Below, piece after piece: positions 11,501 through 21,800 of a stretch of DNA of 64,000 nucleotides. Position 1 is the stretch's first letter. Every line of letters starts with the position of its first letter. Under the pieces are notes generated by a model that saw only the letters and a list, made by a program, of their open reading frames with translations, made no database searches and was not told the origin of the DNA. The stretch comes from Bursaphelenchus xylophilus (Eukaryota > Nematoda > Chromadorea > Rhabditida > Aphelenchoididae), in contig CAJFCV020000004.1 of the NCBI GenBank assembly GCA_904066235.2, positions 10,106,001-10,170,000 on the forward strand, in the 5' to 3' direction. The translations under genes were made by a program, and so were the position numbers.

Positions 11501-12461
11501 AGACGGATCTGATCCAGTGGCAAAAATGTATCATTTTGCATCCGGGAAGCATCAAAAATGTGGCAAAATGCCTCCCTCTCCAAGTGAAAAAACTTCGTTT
11601 TGAAGGGCGCGCTTTTGAAATCTGAGTTTTTTCACTTGGAGAGGGAGGTATTTTGCCACATTTTTGATACTTCCCGGATGCATAATGGCACGTTTTTTGC
11701 CACTGGATCAGGACCCCCACTGGGACGATTGGGGAAACCGAAAAGTATTATTTTTCTTCGATGCAAGTGTCAAATTAGGATAATTGGGGGTGCTGATTTC
11801 GAAAATTACATTCATTTTTTTTTGATCCTTACTTTTTTCCTTAAATAGTACTGTAAAGTAGTAATTTTTTTGAATTTTTTATACTTGATTTGGAGTTTTG
11901 GTTCAAATCAAAAAAAAAATGAATAAGATTTTCAAAATCTGCACCATTTATTAACTTTTTTTCCTTAAGTAGTACTGTAAAGTATTAATTTGTTGAATTT
12001 TTTTCACAAATACTCAATTTGGGGGGTTTCGATGGTGCTGATTTTGAAAATCTTATTCATTTTTTCTGATTTGAAAGCAGCACCATCGGAAACCCCAAAA
12101 TCGAGTATTCATGAAAAAAATTCAAAAAATTACTACTTTACAGTACTACCTAAGGAAAAAAGTAAACATCAAAAAAATGAATGTAATTTTCGAAATCAGC
12201 ACCCTCCATTATCCTAATTTCACACTTTCATCGAAGAAAAATAATACTTTTCGGTTTCCCCAATGGTCCTTTTCCCCAATCGTCCAAAGAATAGGGAAGA
12301 AGACTCTTTTGGCTTACTTTATACTCAATTTCATTTCGAATTTCCGCGTCTTCCGATTCCAACAGCTTGTTTTTCACATAAAATTCGTAGTCCTTGATGG
12401 CTTCGGCATTATCACTTTCATCAGCGCTGTTTCCGCTTGTGCTGGTGTCTGATTCGGACAT
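8543..12461 (-). CDS. PIGS: GPI transamidase subunit PIG-S, 560 aa, six exons
   Basis: Exons on the minus strand are 12318-12461, 10938-11438, 10440-10652, 10023-10187, 9310-9733 and 8543-8778; the total is 561 codons, close to the usual PIG-S length. The protein has an acidic, Ser-rich start (MSESDTSTSGNSADESD), a membrane segment near residues 66-86 followed by the family-like TTFPYRAAL, a central GHIVASWGGV, and a C-terminal FPFENRYAMYISLFLPIYH membrane segment near 517-544. Known role: PIG-S belongs to the endoplasmic-reticulum complex that transfers GPI anchors to proteins. The ATG directly follows CTTCTAG, a likely trans-splice site. Introns carry R5 with an inserted R1 (intron 1), R1 (intron 2), and the short intronic words described under findings. 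Confidence 0.85.
10680..10893. mobile_element. R1 MITE in PIG-S intron 2, left end truncated
   Basis: The copy has the R1 palindrome (TGATCCAGTGGCAAAAAACG at the left, GGATCAGGTCCGTCAGTG at the right) but lacks the first dozen bases. It ends about 30 bp before the exon 3 acceptor on the minus strand. Confidence 0.7.
11470..12296. mobile_element. R5 element, copy 2, split by an R1 copy
   Basis: R5 arms (GATTGGGGAAACCGAAAAGT, and the complement near 12250) bracket about 600 bp in PIG-S intron 1. An R1 element occupies 11499-11723 inside the left arm. Confidence 0.65.
11499..11723. mobile_element. R1 MITE inserted in R5
   Basis: The R1 palindrome is complete (left end CAAGACGGATCTGATCC after TA; right end GACCCCCACTG). 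It interrupts the R5 arm, so this R1 insertion is younger than that R5 copy. Confidence 0.7.
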
Positions 12462-13023
12462 CTAGAAGTGTTTTTCTTCATTTTACACCACCTCCCGCAA
12501 AAATTTTTACCCAATTTTTTATTAAAATATAAAAAAATCAGCCATGATCATCACCTCTCCTATGGTTAATATACAGCTCAAAGCTCTGTTAGATATGCTT
12601 TTAAAGCCAAAACTTATCACTATAAAAGCTGTCCAAGCCATGCCAACAACTCTTATCATGTTTATTATCTAAAAATGCGACAAAAAAAAGATCTTGTACA
12701 TACCAAGTGCAACATAAAAAAGTCGATGTAAACGCTTGAAAAGTCTGGCAAATGTCACGGTGAAGAGTGTATGGCAGTCTGAGATTGTTGATTACAGTAC
12801 CGTAGACCTTGTGGGGGGTAAATACAGCTGGGAATATACAATAATTACATATATCATATGTGGGGAAAAGATAGGAAGGGCGGAAGGGTAATTAAAGCCT
12901 GCGGGTTCCTGAGTATCCATGTGTTGTGTGTAGAGTGTGCTGAAGATACTCTGCAGAGCCCTGCAGAGATTTGTGCTATAGTACACGTTTCAGCACTAGT
13001 TTTGGGCAACAAAACTGATGTCT
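12462..13023. other. Intergenic gap, tetraspanin to PIG-S
   Basis: This 562-bp gap separates two minus-strand genes. I see no gene. It contains ACCAAGTGCAACATAAAA at 12702-12719, an inverse match to the recurrent word TTATATTRYACWWGG. The gap is wider than is usual within a nematode operon. Confidence 0.4.
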
Positions 13024-14399
13024 CTAATGAGGACTTCGGTTCCACTTGATTTTCTGCTCGTAGATGTCGGTACGGAGGTCTTGGGCAAAGCATATCCCGA
13101 GGAACTAAACATCAAAGGAAAAAATAAAAAATTTTTTTTGACTTACTTGTAGTATACCAACAATAAATATCGCAACACCAACATACAGCATGTTGTTATT
13201 GAACCATAGCTGAAGTTTCGGCAAGCACCCATCAGTGTATATCTTATCATGCAGATTTCTCTTCTGAAACGACGAGAAATTATATTACACTAGGTCGTCT
13301 GATAGCAAAGCATCTATTATTTTGGCACAAAAACCGGACCACTTACTCCAACTCGAACCCTATGTCCACAAGCGTAGTTCTGCAGCTCTAAGCTATTCAC
13401 ACAACATGAGAAGGGAACCCCTCCGGCTTCTTCGCTCTTCAATGCTTTGGCTGATGAATTGAAATAAATATTCATATCCCAATCGTCCGGTTTGGTAATT
13501 CCACAGCACTTCCAGTCGGTTTGCATCCAATCAATGAGAGTTTGAAGGTCCGGATCGTCACGGTAGAGGATCACCATATCATCTAGTCGAGTCTTGAGTT
13601 CGGTCTCAATCCAATCCTTACTGACGAACCCAGTGACCGCAATTCCAACCTCCGCTAATAATAGGAGGCCCAATAGTGTAGAATATACCGTCAGACAGAA
13701 GGTGTTCTCACGGAGAGCTCCAATACAACCTAAAAAGAGCAAAAATTATATTGTACATAAGAGATGTAGAAGGATTTAGGAAAATTGATATTTCAAGGTG
13801 AATTTTAAGCAAATTTGGGTTGAATTTAACTTCAAAACAAAGCTAATTTCCTCCTTTAGCTCGTTATTGCCATCATTACCTTCCTAAAAACCAAAAAACA
13901 TTTAAAAAAATATGATTTACCTGAGAAGCCAATAGCAAAAGTGAGTGTCCCAATTATAATCAACATGAGAGCTGGATCCAAGTAAAATTTGGACAGACGA
14001 TTCAGCTGAGTGTAAGGGTTGTTCTTCTCAACTTGTGCCCAAACTCCAGCAGCGATCATGAGGAACCCGACAATCCAAAAAATCACATTAAACGAGAAGA
14101 CCAGATATTTAACACAACATGAGACGCCTGATTGGCTTCTGTGCCCGTAATTGTGTGGCCGACGGATTCTCTGAAAGTAAATAGCATGAGCAAAGTGCTA
14201 TGTAACTTTTCACACCAGAATATTGCGCTTTCCAATATATAATCGTCAATTTTATATTGTTTTCGACCTAAAAATGGAAGAAGAAAAATAAACCAAACCG
14301 AAAACGTACCGTTATCGACCGCTGATGTCGGCGGTTCTGTACTTGGTGCCGTGGTCCACCGGTGCTAGCACCCATCTGCAACAAATCGTATGAGTCCAT
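13024..14399 (-). CDS. Tetraspanin, 306 aa, five exons
   Basis: Exons on the minus strand are 14310-14399, 13921-14170, 13347-13729, 13147-13263 and 13024-13104, all in phase. Four membrane segments are visible: VFSFNVIFWIVGFLMIAAGV, MLIIIGTLTFAIGFSG, LLGLLLLAEVGIAVTG and MLYVGVAIFIVGILQ. The large extracellular loop has the family's CCG (KCCGI), PFSCC, YACGH and DGCL cysteines, six in all. SCCVKY before segment 1 is a normal juxtamembrane start. Tetraspanins organise membrane microdomains with integrins and other partners; I cannot assign a subfamily. The start ATG at 14399 is preceded by an in-frame stop; an ATG eight codons later (14375) is an alternative. Confidence 0.88.
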
Positions 14400-15017
14400 C
14401 CGAAAAACTCGTGGATTCGATCAAATTTCTAGCGATTACTCATCGAGAAGACTGGACGCAAAGAGACGGGGATTATAAATATTATTCGGACTGCTACACT
14501 CGCAGCTTGTTAGAGATAGAGAAGAGGGGTTACCTGAAGTGAGATTAAGCGAGTTCTCGATGAAAACAATCGGCGGCAAAAACAATGGGATTCGGGTCAT
14601 TTAAATCTCGGCGCATTTTCGCAACTGACCATCTGCTCAAACGCCCTGAGGGCATTTCGGTCCGGAATTGAAAACATAGAGAAAGGAAGAAGTGGGAATT
14701 TGTCAAATGAAGGGGAATTGAATAAAAAAGGTTGAAAAATCGACGAAAAATGGAGGGATAAGGTGCGGATATTACACTGGATAAAATCCAGTCTTTGATC
14801 AGAACAATTTTAGATCAAATTGCTACAAAATACAAGAATAGATCTATTGATAACTTTGCAAATTCACATTTGACCAAAAATCGACAAAATTTTCATGAAT
14901 AATATCCGTATATTATTCATAGCAAAAATAGCAAATTTTGACCAAAACCCGCAGAAATTTGCAACAAGAAAGGCTGAAAGTTCTTTCTTCTTCCTTCTCC
15001 GACATTATTCAGCAGTC
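14400..15017. other. Intergenic sequence upstream of the tetraspanin gene
   Basis: I see no gene. A near-perfect hairpin, ATGAATAATAT / ATATTATTCAT, lies at 14894-14919. GC-richer sequence at 14400-14680 directly upstream of the tetraspanin start may include its promoter. Confidence 0.35.
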
Positions 15018-15221
15018 TCAACCCGCAATCTGAACCAAAAAATCCGCTTGCCGCTGAATAACAACATCAGAAAAACAAAGAGTTCCCAAGAACCCGAACA
15101 AAATCGCTTCGCCTCCAATAAAACTGTATTGTAAAAAAAAGACATAAAACGCGATAATTGCTGTAAAGTGAGTCATGGGACCAGAAGCGCTGCGCTTCGC
15201 ATCAATTACGACCTTGAACAT
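15018..15221 (-). CDS. Small hydrophobic open frame, 67 aa, uncertain
   Basis: The frame reads MFKVVIDAKRSASGPMTHF and then two hydrophobic stretches (IIAFYVFFLQYSFIGG and AILFGFLGTLCFSDVVI). It lies downstream of the polymerase delta gene on the same strand. I do not recognise it, and no splice partners are convincing. It may be a real two-span membrane protein or chance. Confidence 0.2.
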   Translation of the reverse strand: MFKVVIDAKRSASGPMTHFTAIIAFYVFFLQYSFIGGEAILFGFLGTLCFSDVVIQRQADFLVQIAG

Positions 15222-15692
15222 AGTTCGACTTCCAAGTTTGATGTGTAAGATGTGGGATTCGGAGGACGGAGAACTCGGTGGATAATTGAGTTAGGAGGTC
15301 CGTCCGAAACAATGGACATCGGGAGGAAAAGACGGACGAAAAAACTGCGCAATAACGGACTTGAAACGGAATGCCAAACAGAGCTTACGAAGAGCAAATT
15401 CAGCGGGAAATTCAAAACTAAACTTTCGGAAATTGCAAAAAATTCAAATTGCAGTCGAAACATAATTTAATTTGTTATTACTACTTGAAATTTCATGCAT
15501 CTATCTCTTCAAATCTCTGCGGATTCGCGATTTCGACATCTGCACCTTATCCAAGGCAACTTTCTCCTGAAAAACCTCTTTTTCTCTAAAAAACCGATAA
15601 AATATTTACCTCAAAATGTATGTAGAGAAAAACAGGACCATCTACGACGTATTTCGCTCAACAAACGATTCAAAAATCACAGTTTTATAACA

Positions 15693-15698
15693 TTTATT
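15693..15698 (-). terminator. Polyadenylation signal of the polymerase delta gene
   Basis: TTTATT on the plus strand reads AATAAA on the minus strand, 125 bp beyond the polymerase delta stop codon. Confidence 0.55.
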
Positions 15699-15822
15699 CA
15701 CTCAAATTGCTAAAAAAAAATCCAAAAATGAATGTCTATTCAAAACAACGCATCATAACCGTATAAACTGAGATCCCGTTTGCTCTGAACTTGGTCAGCA
15801 GCTCATTTAGTTCCTCCTGCTT

Positions 15823-18800
15823 CTATTTATCATCAAATTTCTGGACAATTTCTCGTTTTTCAGCCAGATCTGTCCTCGCCTTCTCCCTCAGCCAGAAAAT
15901 GGGGCAGTCCGAACTCACACAAACCACTTCATTCGTGAAGTCGCCCGCACAGTTTTGGCACTCCGTCCACAGTCGGGCAAACTTGTGTTCGGCTATTTTC
16001 AGCTGACTAATCTTTTCCGTGTAGATGTTGCCGATTTTCGGCTCACAATGTTTGCAAAGGGGCATTCCCGGCGTTGGGGTTGGGATGCTGGCCTTGCACG
16101 AGACGCAGGTCTCAACCTTCTTGAAGAACATCCCAATTCCACCCTTGGAGATGGCATGGGCTTTGACTCGGGCGTGGTCGCCTTCTGCAATTCGAAAAAA
16201 TACTCTAAATTTCGAATCATCTCCAGACCTACTATAATATAAAAGTAATGGTAAAACGGTCGGAAAAGGATTAAAATTACATCCAAATGCCATGTAGCTC
16301 TCTTAAGAATCAGGAGGCTGAATTTTCAGACCAAAGAAACCCTCAAAACTACTCAAACTTCAACTCCATACCCAGTACAATATAAAAAATTTTTGTCTGT
16401 AAACTCGAGTAAAACATGCCAAAACTATTTTCCAACTAATTTTTATGACATTTTCAACTAATAAACTTCACTTTCAGATGCAAAAAAAAAACAAAAAATC
16501 CCTCAAAATCCATCTCCTCACCTACTACAATATAAAAATCTCTTTTTTAATCCCATCAAACTCACTCAACAAGATTTCCTTGGCTTTATTATTCGTGATG
16601 GGGTCCAACACTCTGCATAATGGGTTTAGCAATTGATTTTCCAGGTAGTATGTGGCATCAATTGGGATTTTATTTTCCAAAACGTATCTGGGGTCCTCGG
16701 CTTTTTCGTAGGCCGCCACCTTTTTTCCCTTGTCCACAATCACATATGGGATTCTGTCGCCGAGTTTGGGGGCCGATCCCGGGTCTCTTTGGCGCATTCG
16801 TTCGGCCAGGGTGACGTGGGCCGATCTGTTGTTGGATTTCTGGAAAAGGTTGGTCAAAAATGAAGAGGAACTGGGAGATTGGGGAAAAGGCCGATTGGGG
16901 AAACCGAAAAGTATTATTTTTCTTCAATGCAAGTGTCGAATTAGGACATTGGGAAAAAATGCGGTCGGAAAGGACCGGAATCATGTTTTATCGGCTTATT
17001 TTGTCTTCCGATTGCTGTCTAAATTTTTGTTTGGCATTTTTTTATGTTGATTTAGACTCTTTTTCTTTATTTCGGAGTTGGACGATTGGGGAAACCGAAA
17101 AGTATTATTTTTCTTCGATGCAAGTGTCGAAATTAGGATAGTCGAGGGTGCTGATTTCGAAAATGACATTCATTTTTTAAAATCTCTACTTTTTTCCTTG
17201 AGTAGTACTGTAAAGTAGTAATTTTTTGAAATTTTTTCATGGATACTCGATTTGGGGTTTTCGATGGTGCTGCTTTCAAATCAGAAAAAAAAATGAAAAA
17301 CATTTTCGAAATCAGCACCATCGAAACCCCCCAAATCGAGTGGTATTTGTGAAAAAAAAATCAAAAAATGAATACTTTACAGTACAGTGAGGGACCTGAT
17401 CCAGTGGCAAAAAACGTATCATTTTGCATCCGGGAAGTATTAAAAATGTGGCAAAAGGCCTCCCTTTCCAACCAAAAAAGCGCCCTTTCCCTCACAAAAA
17501 GGGCGCTTTTGAAATCGTTGTTTTTTTCACTTGGAGAGGGAGGTATTTTCTTGCATTTTTGATACTTCCCGGATGCAAAATGGTACGTTTTTGGCCAATA
17601 TGGATCAGGTCCGCCACTGCACTACTCAAGGAAAAAAGTGAAAATCAAAAAAAAATTGAATGCCATTTTCGAAATCATCACCCTCGATTATCCTAATTTC
17701 GACACTTGCATCGACGAAAAATAATACTTTTTGGTTTCCCCAATCATCCAACTCCGAAGAAAAAGAGTCTAAATCAATATAAAGAAATGCCAAAAAAAAG
17801 TTGAAACAGCAATTGAAAGGAAAAATAAGCCGATGAAAAACACAATTCCAGTCGTTTCCGACCGCATTTTTTCCTGAAAATAACTTACTTCTCCGGTTTT
17901 TGTAAACTCTTTGGTAATAATCAAAAGTCCAAGATCAATTCTGTTGCAAAGCAAGTCCGAAATCACTCGTTTCGCGTGGTCCATGGCGGCTTCCGGGTCT
18001 CTGAAAAATTCGGCACATCGAATTACCGTATTCAAAACCAAAATTTCACATTTTTTTACCAATTCATCATGTGTAATATAAAAATTTTCATTCTTCTGCC
18101 AAAAAACCTCAACAAACATTCTCAACAGCAATAAAACCTCTTCAAAAGCGTCTAACTTCCTTACCGTTTCACCAGCAGCAGATCCAACACTGTATTCATC
18201 ACTTTTCCGACCAATTGGCAGTTGTCTCTCCGGACATTTTCCAAGCCTTTCGCGTCAATTTTGTCGTACTTGTCTGGTCGAGTGTAGTAGAGGCCGACGT
18301 AGCGTTTCTTGTTCATCAACAAATATGGGCAATATACCTAAAATAAGGCCAAAAATTCAAACAAATACAAAAAAAACTTAACATGGAAAATACTTCTATG
18401 GGATACGGAGTTACAGGTCGAGACATGTATCAAAGAAATCGCAAAATTTTTCTGATTCAGAATATGTAAAAATCAGCTGCCCAATTTTGGTTTGTGAGGG
18501 CGAAAACCCCTTCAGAACTTTTCTCGCAACACCACGCAAATGCCTGTCTTTTTGGCCAAGTTTTTACCAATTCAGAAGCTTTCTTTGGAGCTAAAGTAAA
18601 CCCAGACATCTTGACAAGTCTTAAAATATCAAATTTGATTAATACTACAACTTAATTAGTAGATCCAACGTAATAAAGAGGCATTTACGTAGTATTAATC
18701 AAATTTGATATTTTAAGACTTGTCAGGATGCCAGGATTTACTTTAGCTTCAAACAAAGCTTCTGATTTGGTAAAAGCTTGGTCAAAAAGGCATTTGCGTG

Positions 18801-21800
18801 GTGTTGCGAGAAAAGTTCAGAAGGGTTTTTCGCCCTTACAAGTCAAAATTGGGCAGCTAATTTTTACATATTCTAAATCAGAAAAATTTTGCAATTTTTT
18901 GATACATGTCATGACCTGTAACTTCATACCCCATCGAAGCACTTTCCTTATGAAATATTGTACAGATAAAATGGAGTTTTACTTTTTCAAATTCAAGCTT
19001 GATCGGGCTTGGAAATTTTTTAGAGATCAGTTCTGCCGCATGTTGTCCAAGCCTCATAGCTTCAGCAATCTCGGTGCAGCCAAATTCGACCATAACTGAG
19101 TCCGTGTCTCCGTAAATGACTTGAGCGTTCGCCGGGGCTCCATATTCTCCCTTTTTGTAAATTTCTAACAAGGAAAGTACTTCTATGGGGTGTGGAGTTA
19201 CAGGTCGAGATATATATCAAAAAATTCGCAAAAATTTTCTGATTCAGAATATATAAAAATTAGCTGCCTAATTTTGGTCTGATGACATGTTTTTGTCCTC
19301 AGAAGTTTTCTCGCGACACCATGCAAGTGTCTTTTTGACCGTGTTTTTACCAATAAAAAATTTTTGTTTTGTGCTAAAATAAATTCTGAGGCCTTGACAA
19401 GCCTTAAAATATCAAATTAGATTACAACTACACCTTAGAAGTAGTTCCAATGTAAAAAATGGGTTCTAGTGTGGCAAAATTTCACCCTTACAAGCCAAAA
19501 TTGGGCAGCTAATTTTTACATATTCTAAATCAGAAAAATTTTTGCGAATTTTTTGATATATATCTCGACCTGTAACTCCACACCCCATAGAAGTACTTTC
19601 CTTGTAAAAAAAAATAAAAATCAAAAAAAAAGAGAAAAACTCAATACAAAATTACCTCCAAAAAAACAACAAAAAGTAAAAAAAAATTAAAAAATAACAG
19701 TAATCCAAGCTAAAATTTGACGTCAATTTTTCCACAAATCACAAAAGTCGGCTTAAAAAATTTCCTATTTTACCTTCCACCGCATCCTTGGTGGTGTCGA
19801 TCATCTGTCGGCCAAATGACGTCACCGATTGTGAGATCTCGACACATGGAAGTTTTCCGTTCGTCGCTCCGGTGAATCCGTAAACTGAGTTGGCCGAAAT
19901 TTTCAGAGCCAGCTGACGTCCGTTCAGGACCATTTTCCTAAAATTGCAAAAAATAAAATTGGCTTTTCCGACAAAATTGCAAAAATAAAATTGGCTTTTC
20001 CGACAACACATCATTTTTCATTGCAAACAGACCATTTCTTGTCCAAAACCAAAGATTTTTTTTTACTAAAATTACCTTATTTTAGGTACTTTAACCAAAA
20101 AAATCTCGATTTTTTTAAATTTCTCAATTTTCTCTAAACCCCGCCCAAATACTGTAGATAGTCCATGTATCAATTACTAAAAAAATTTACTCTCGTTTTC
20201 CATTCACAGCCGAGATTTTTTGATTTTACACATTACACATGGTCAAAGAGAAATCATTTTTTTAAAATTTTTATAACAATCTATAAAAGAAATCACCGGC
20301 AAAAAGTTCAAAAGCTCGTATTTTACCTCTCAAAGCCTCCAATATCACACAATAATTTCCATTTCCCAAAAAAAATCAAAAAAAATTCTCCTTCCAAATC
20401 ACCTTCTTCTTACTTCAACGGGTCCGTCGCTTCCTTCAGGTCCTTTTTGGCCTTCTTCCTTGCTCCCAACAGGTCCTCCAGGATCATTGGCAGCAATCCT
20501 TTGCACTGTTTCTTTGTGACAAACATATTGTTCGTCGGGGAGACTATATAATCTTCATCAATCTTAAAGTCGGCCGGGATGGGTTTTTGAATTAGCGTGG
20601 AATAGCACAGGTTGTGCGCGATCATAATCGACGGATACAGGGAGGCAAAGTCGAGCGTGGCGATTGGCTGATTGTAGAATCCTTCGATTGGGTCGAGGAC
20701 AGTGGCTCCTTTGTAGCCGGCGTCATCGCCGCCGCCGGATTTATCGATCACGGGGATAAAATAACCGGTTGTTTTGGTCTGAAAAGTAGGTTTAATTAAA
20801 TTTGAAGGGCCTATATAACGTTATCACCTCAAACTTCCGTCCAAAATTTACCAAAAACATCCGATTTTATTAGAAAATTGACAAAACTCACATGGATAAT
20901 ATATTTTTTTTACAAGGAAAGCACTTCAATGGGGTATGGAGTTACAGGTTGAGACATATATCAAAAAAATCGCAAAACTTTTCTGATTCAGAATATGTAA
21001 AAAAATAGCTGCCCAATTTTGGCTTGTAAGGGTGAAAAAATCCTCTGAACTTCTCTCGCAACACCACGCAAATGCCCTTTTGGCCAAGTTTTTACCAAAT
21101 CAAAAGCTTTGTTTTGGGCTAAAGTAAATCCTGACATGTTGACAAGCCTTGAAATATCAAATTTGATTAACACTACCCGAATCAAATTTGAAATTTCAAG
21201 GCTTATCAAAGATGTCAGGATTTACTTTAGCTCCAAACAAATACCTTCTGAATTGGTAAAAACTTGGTCAAAAAGGCATCTGCGTGGTGTTGGAGGAAAA
21301 TTCTGAAGATTTTTTCACCCTTACAAGCCAAAATTGGGCAGCTAATTTTTACATATTCTAAATCAGAAAAATTTTGCGATGTTTTGATACATGTCTCGAC
21401 CTGTAACTCCATACCCCATAGAAGTACTTTCCTTGTAAAAAATTATATTATCCATGTGAGTTTTGTCAATTTTCTAATAAAATTGGATGTTTCGGTAAAT
21501 TTTGGACCGAAGTTTGAGGTGATAACGTTATTTAGGTCCTTCAAGTTTTATAGAAGTATTTTCCTTGTAATATTTTATTCCGCAAACAAAAAACTTCTCA
21601 TCTTTTAGCTTCATAGCAGTGTAGCAAATTTTCTGTCCACAATAGACTTCCATTTTCTCTATTATGATTATCGAATTTGCCAATTTTTCTCTAGGAAAGA
21701 CCAGTAACACGTCATTTTTTCCATGTAAACGGCGTGTGTATCTACATCTTTCCAAATATAATGAGTTGTAATAACGTATTTTACCCTCTAATTTATTATT

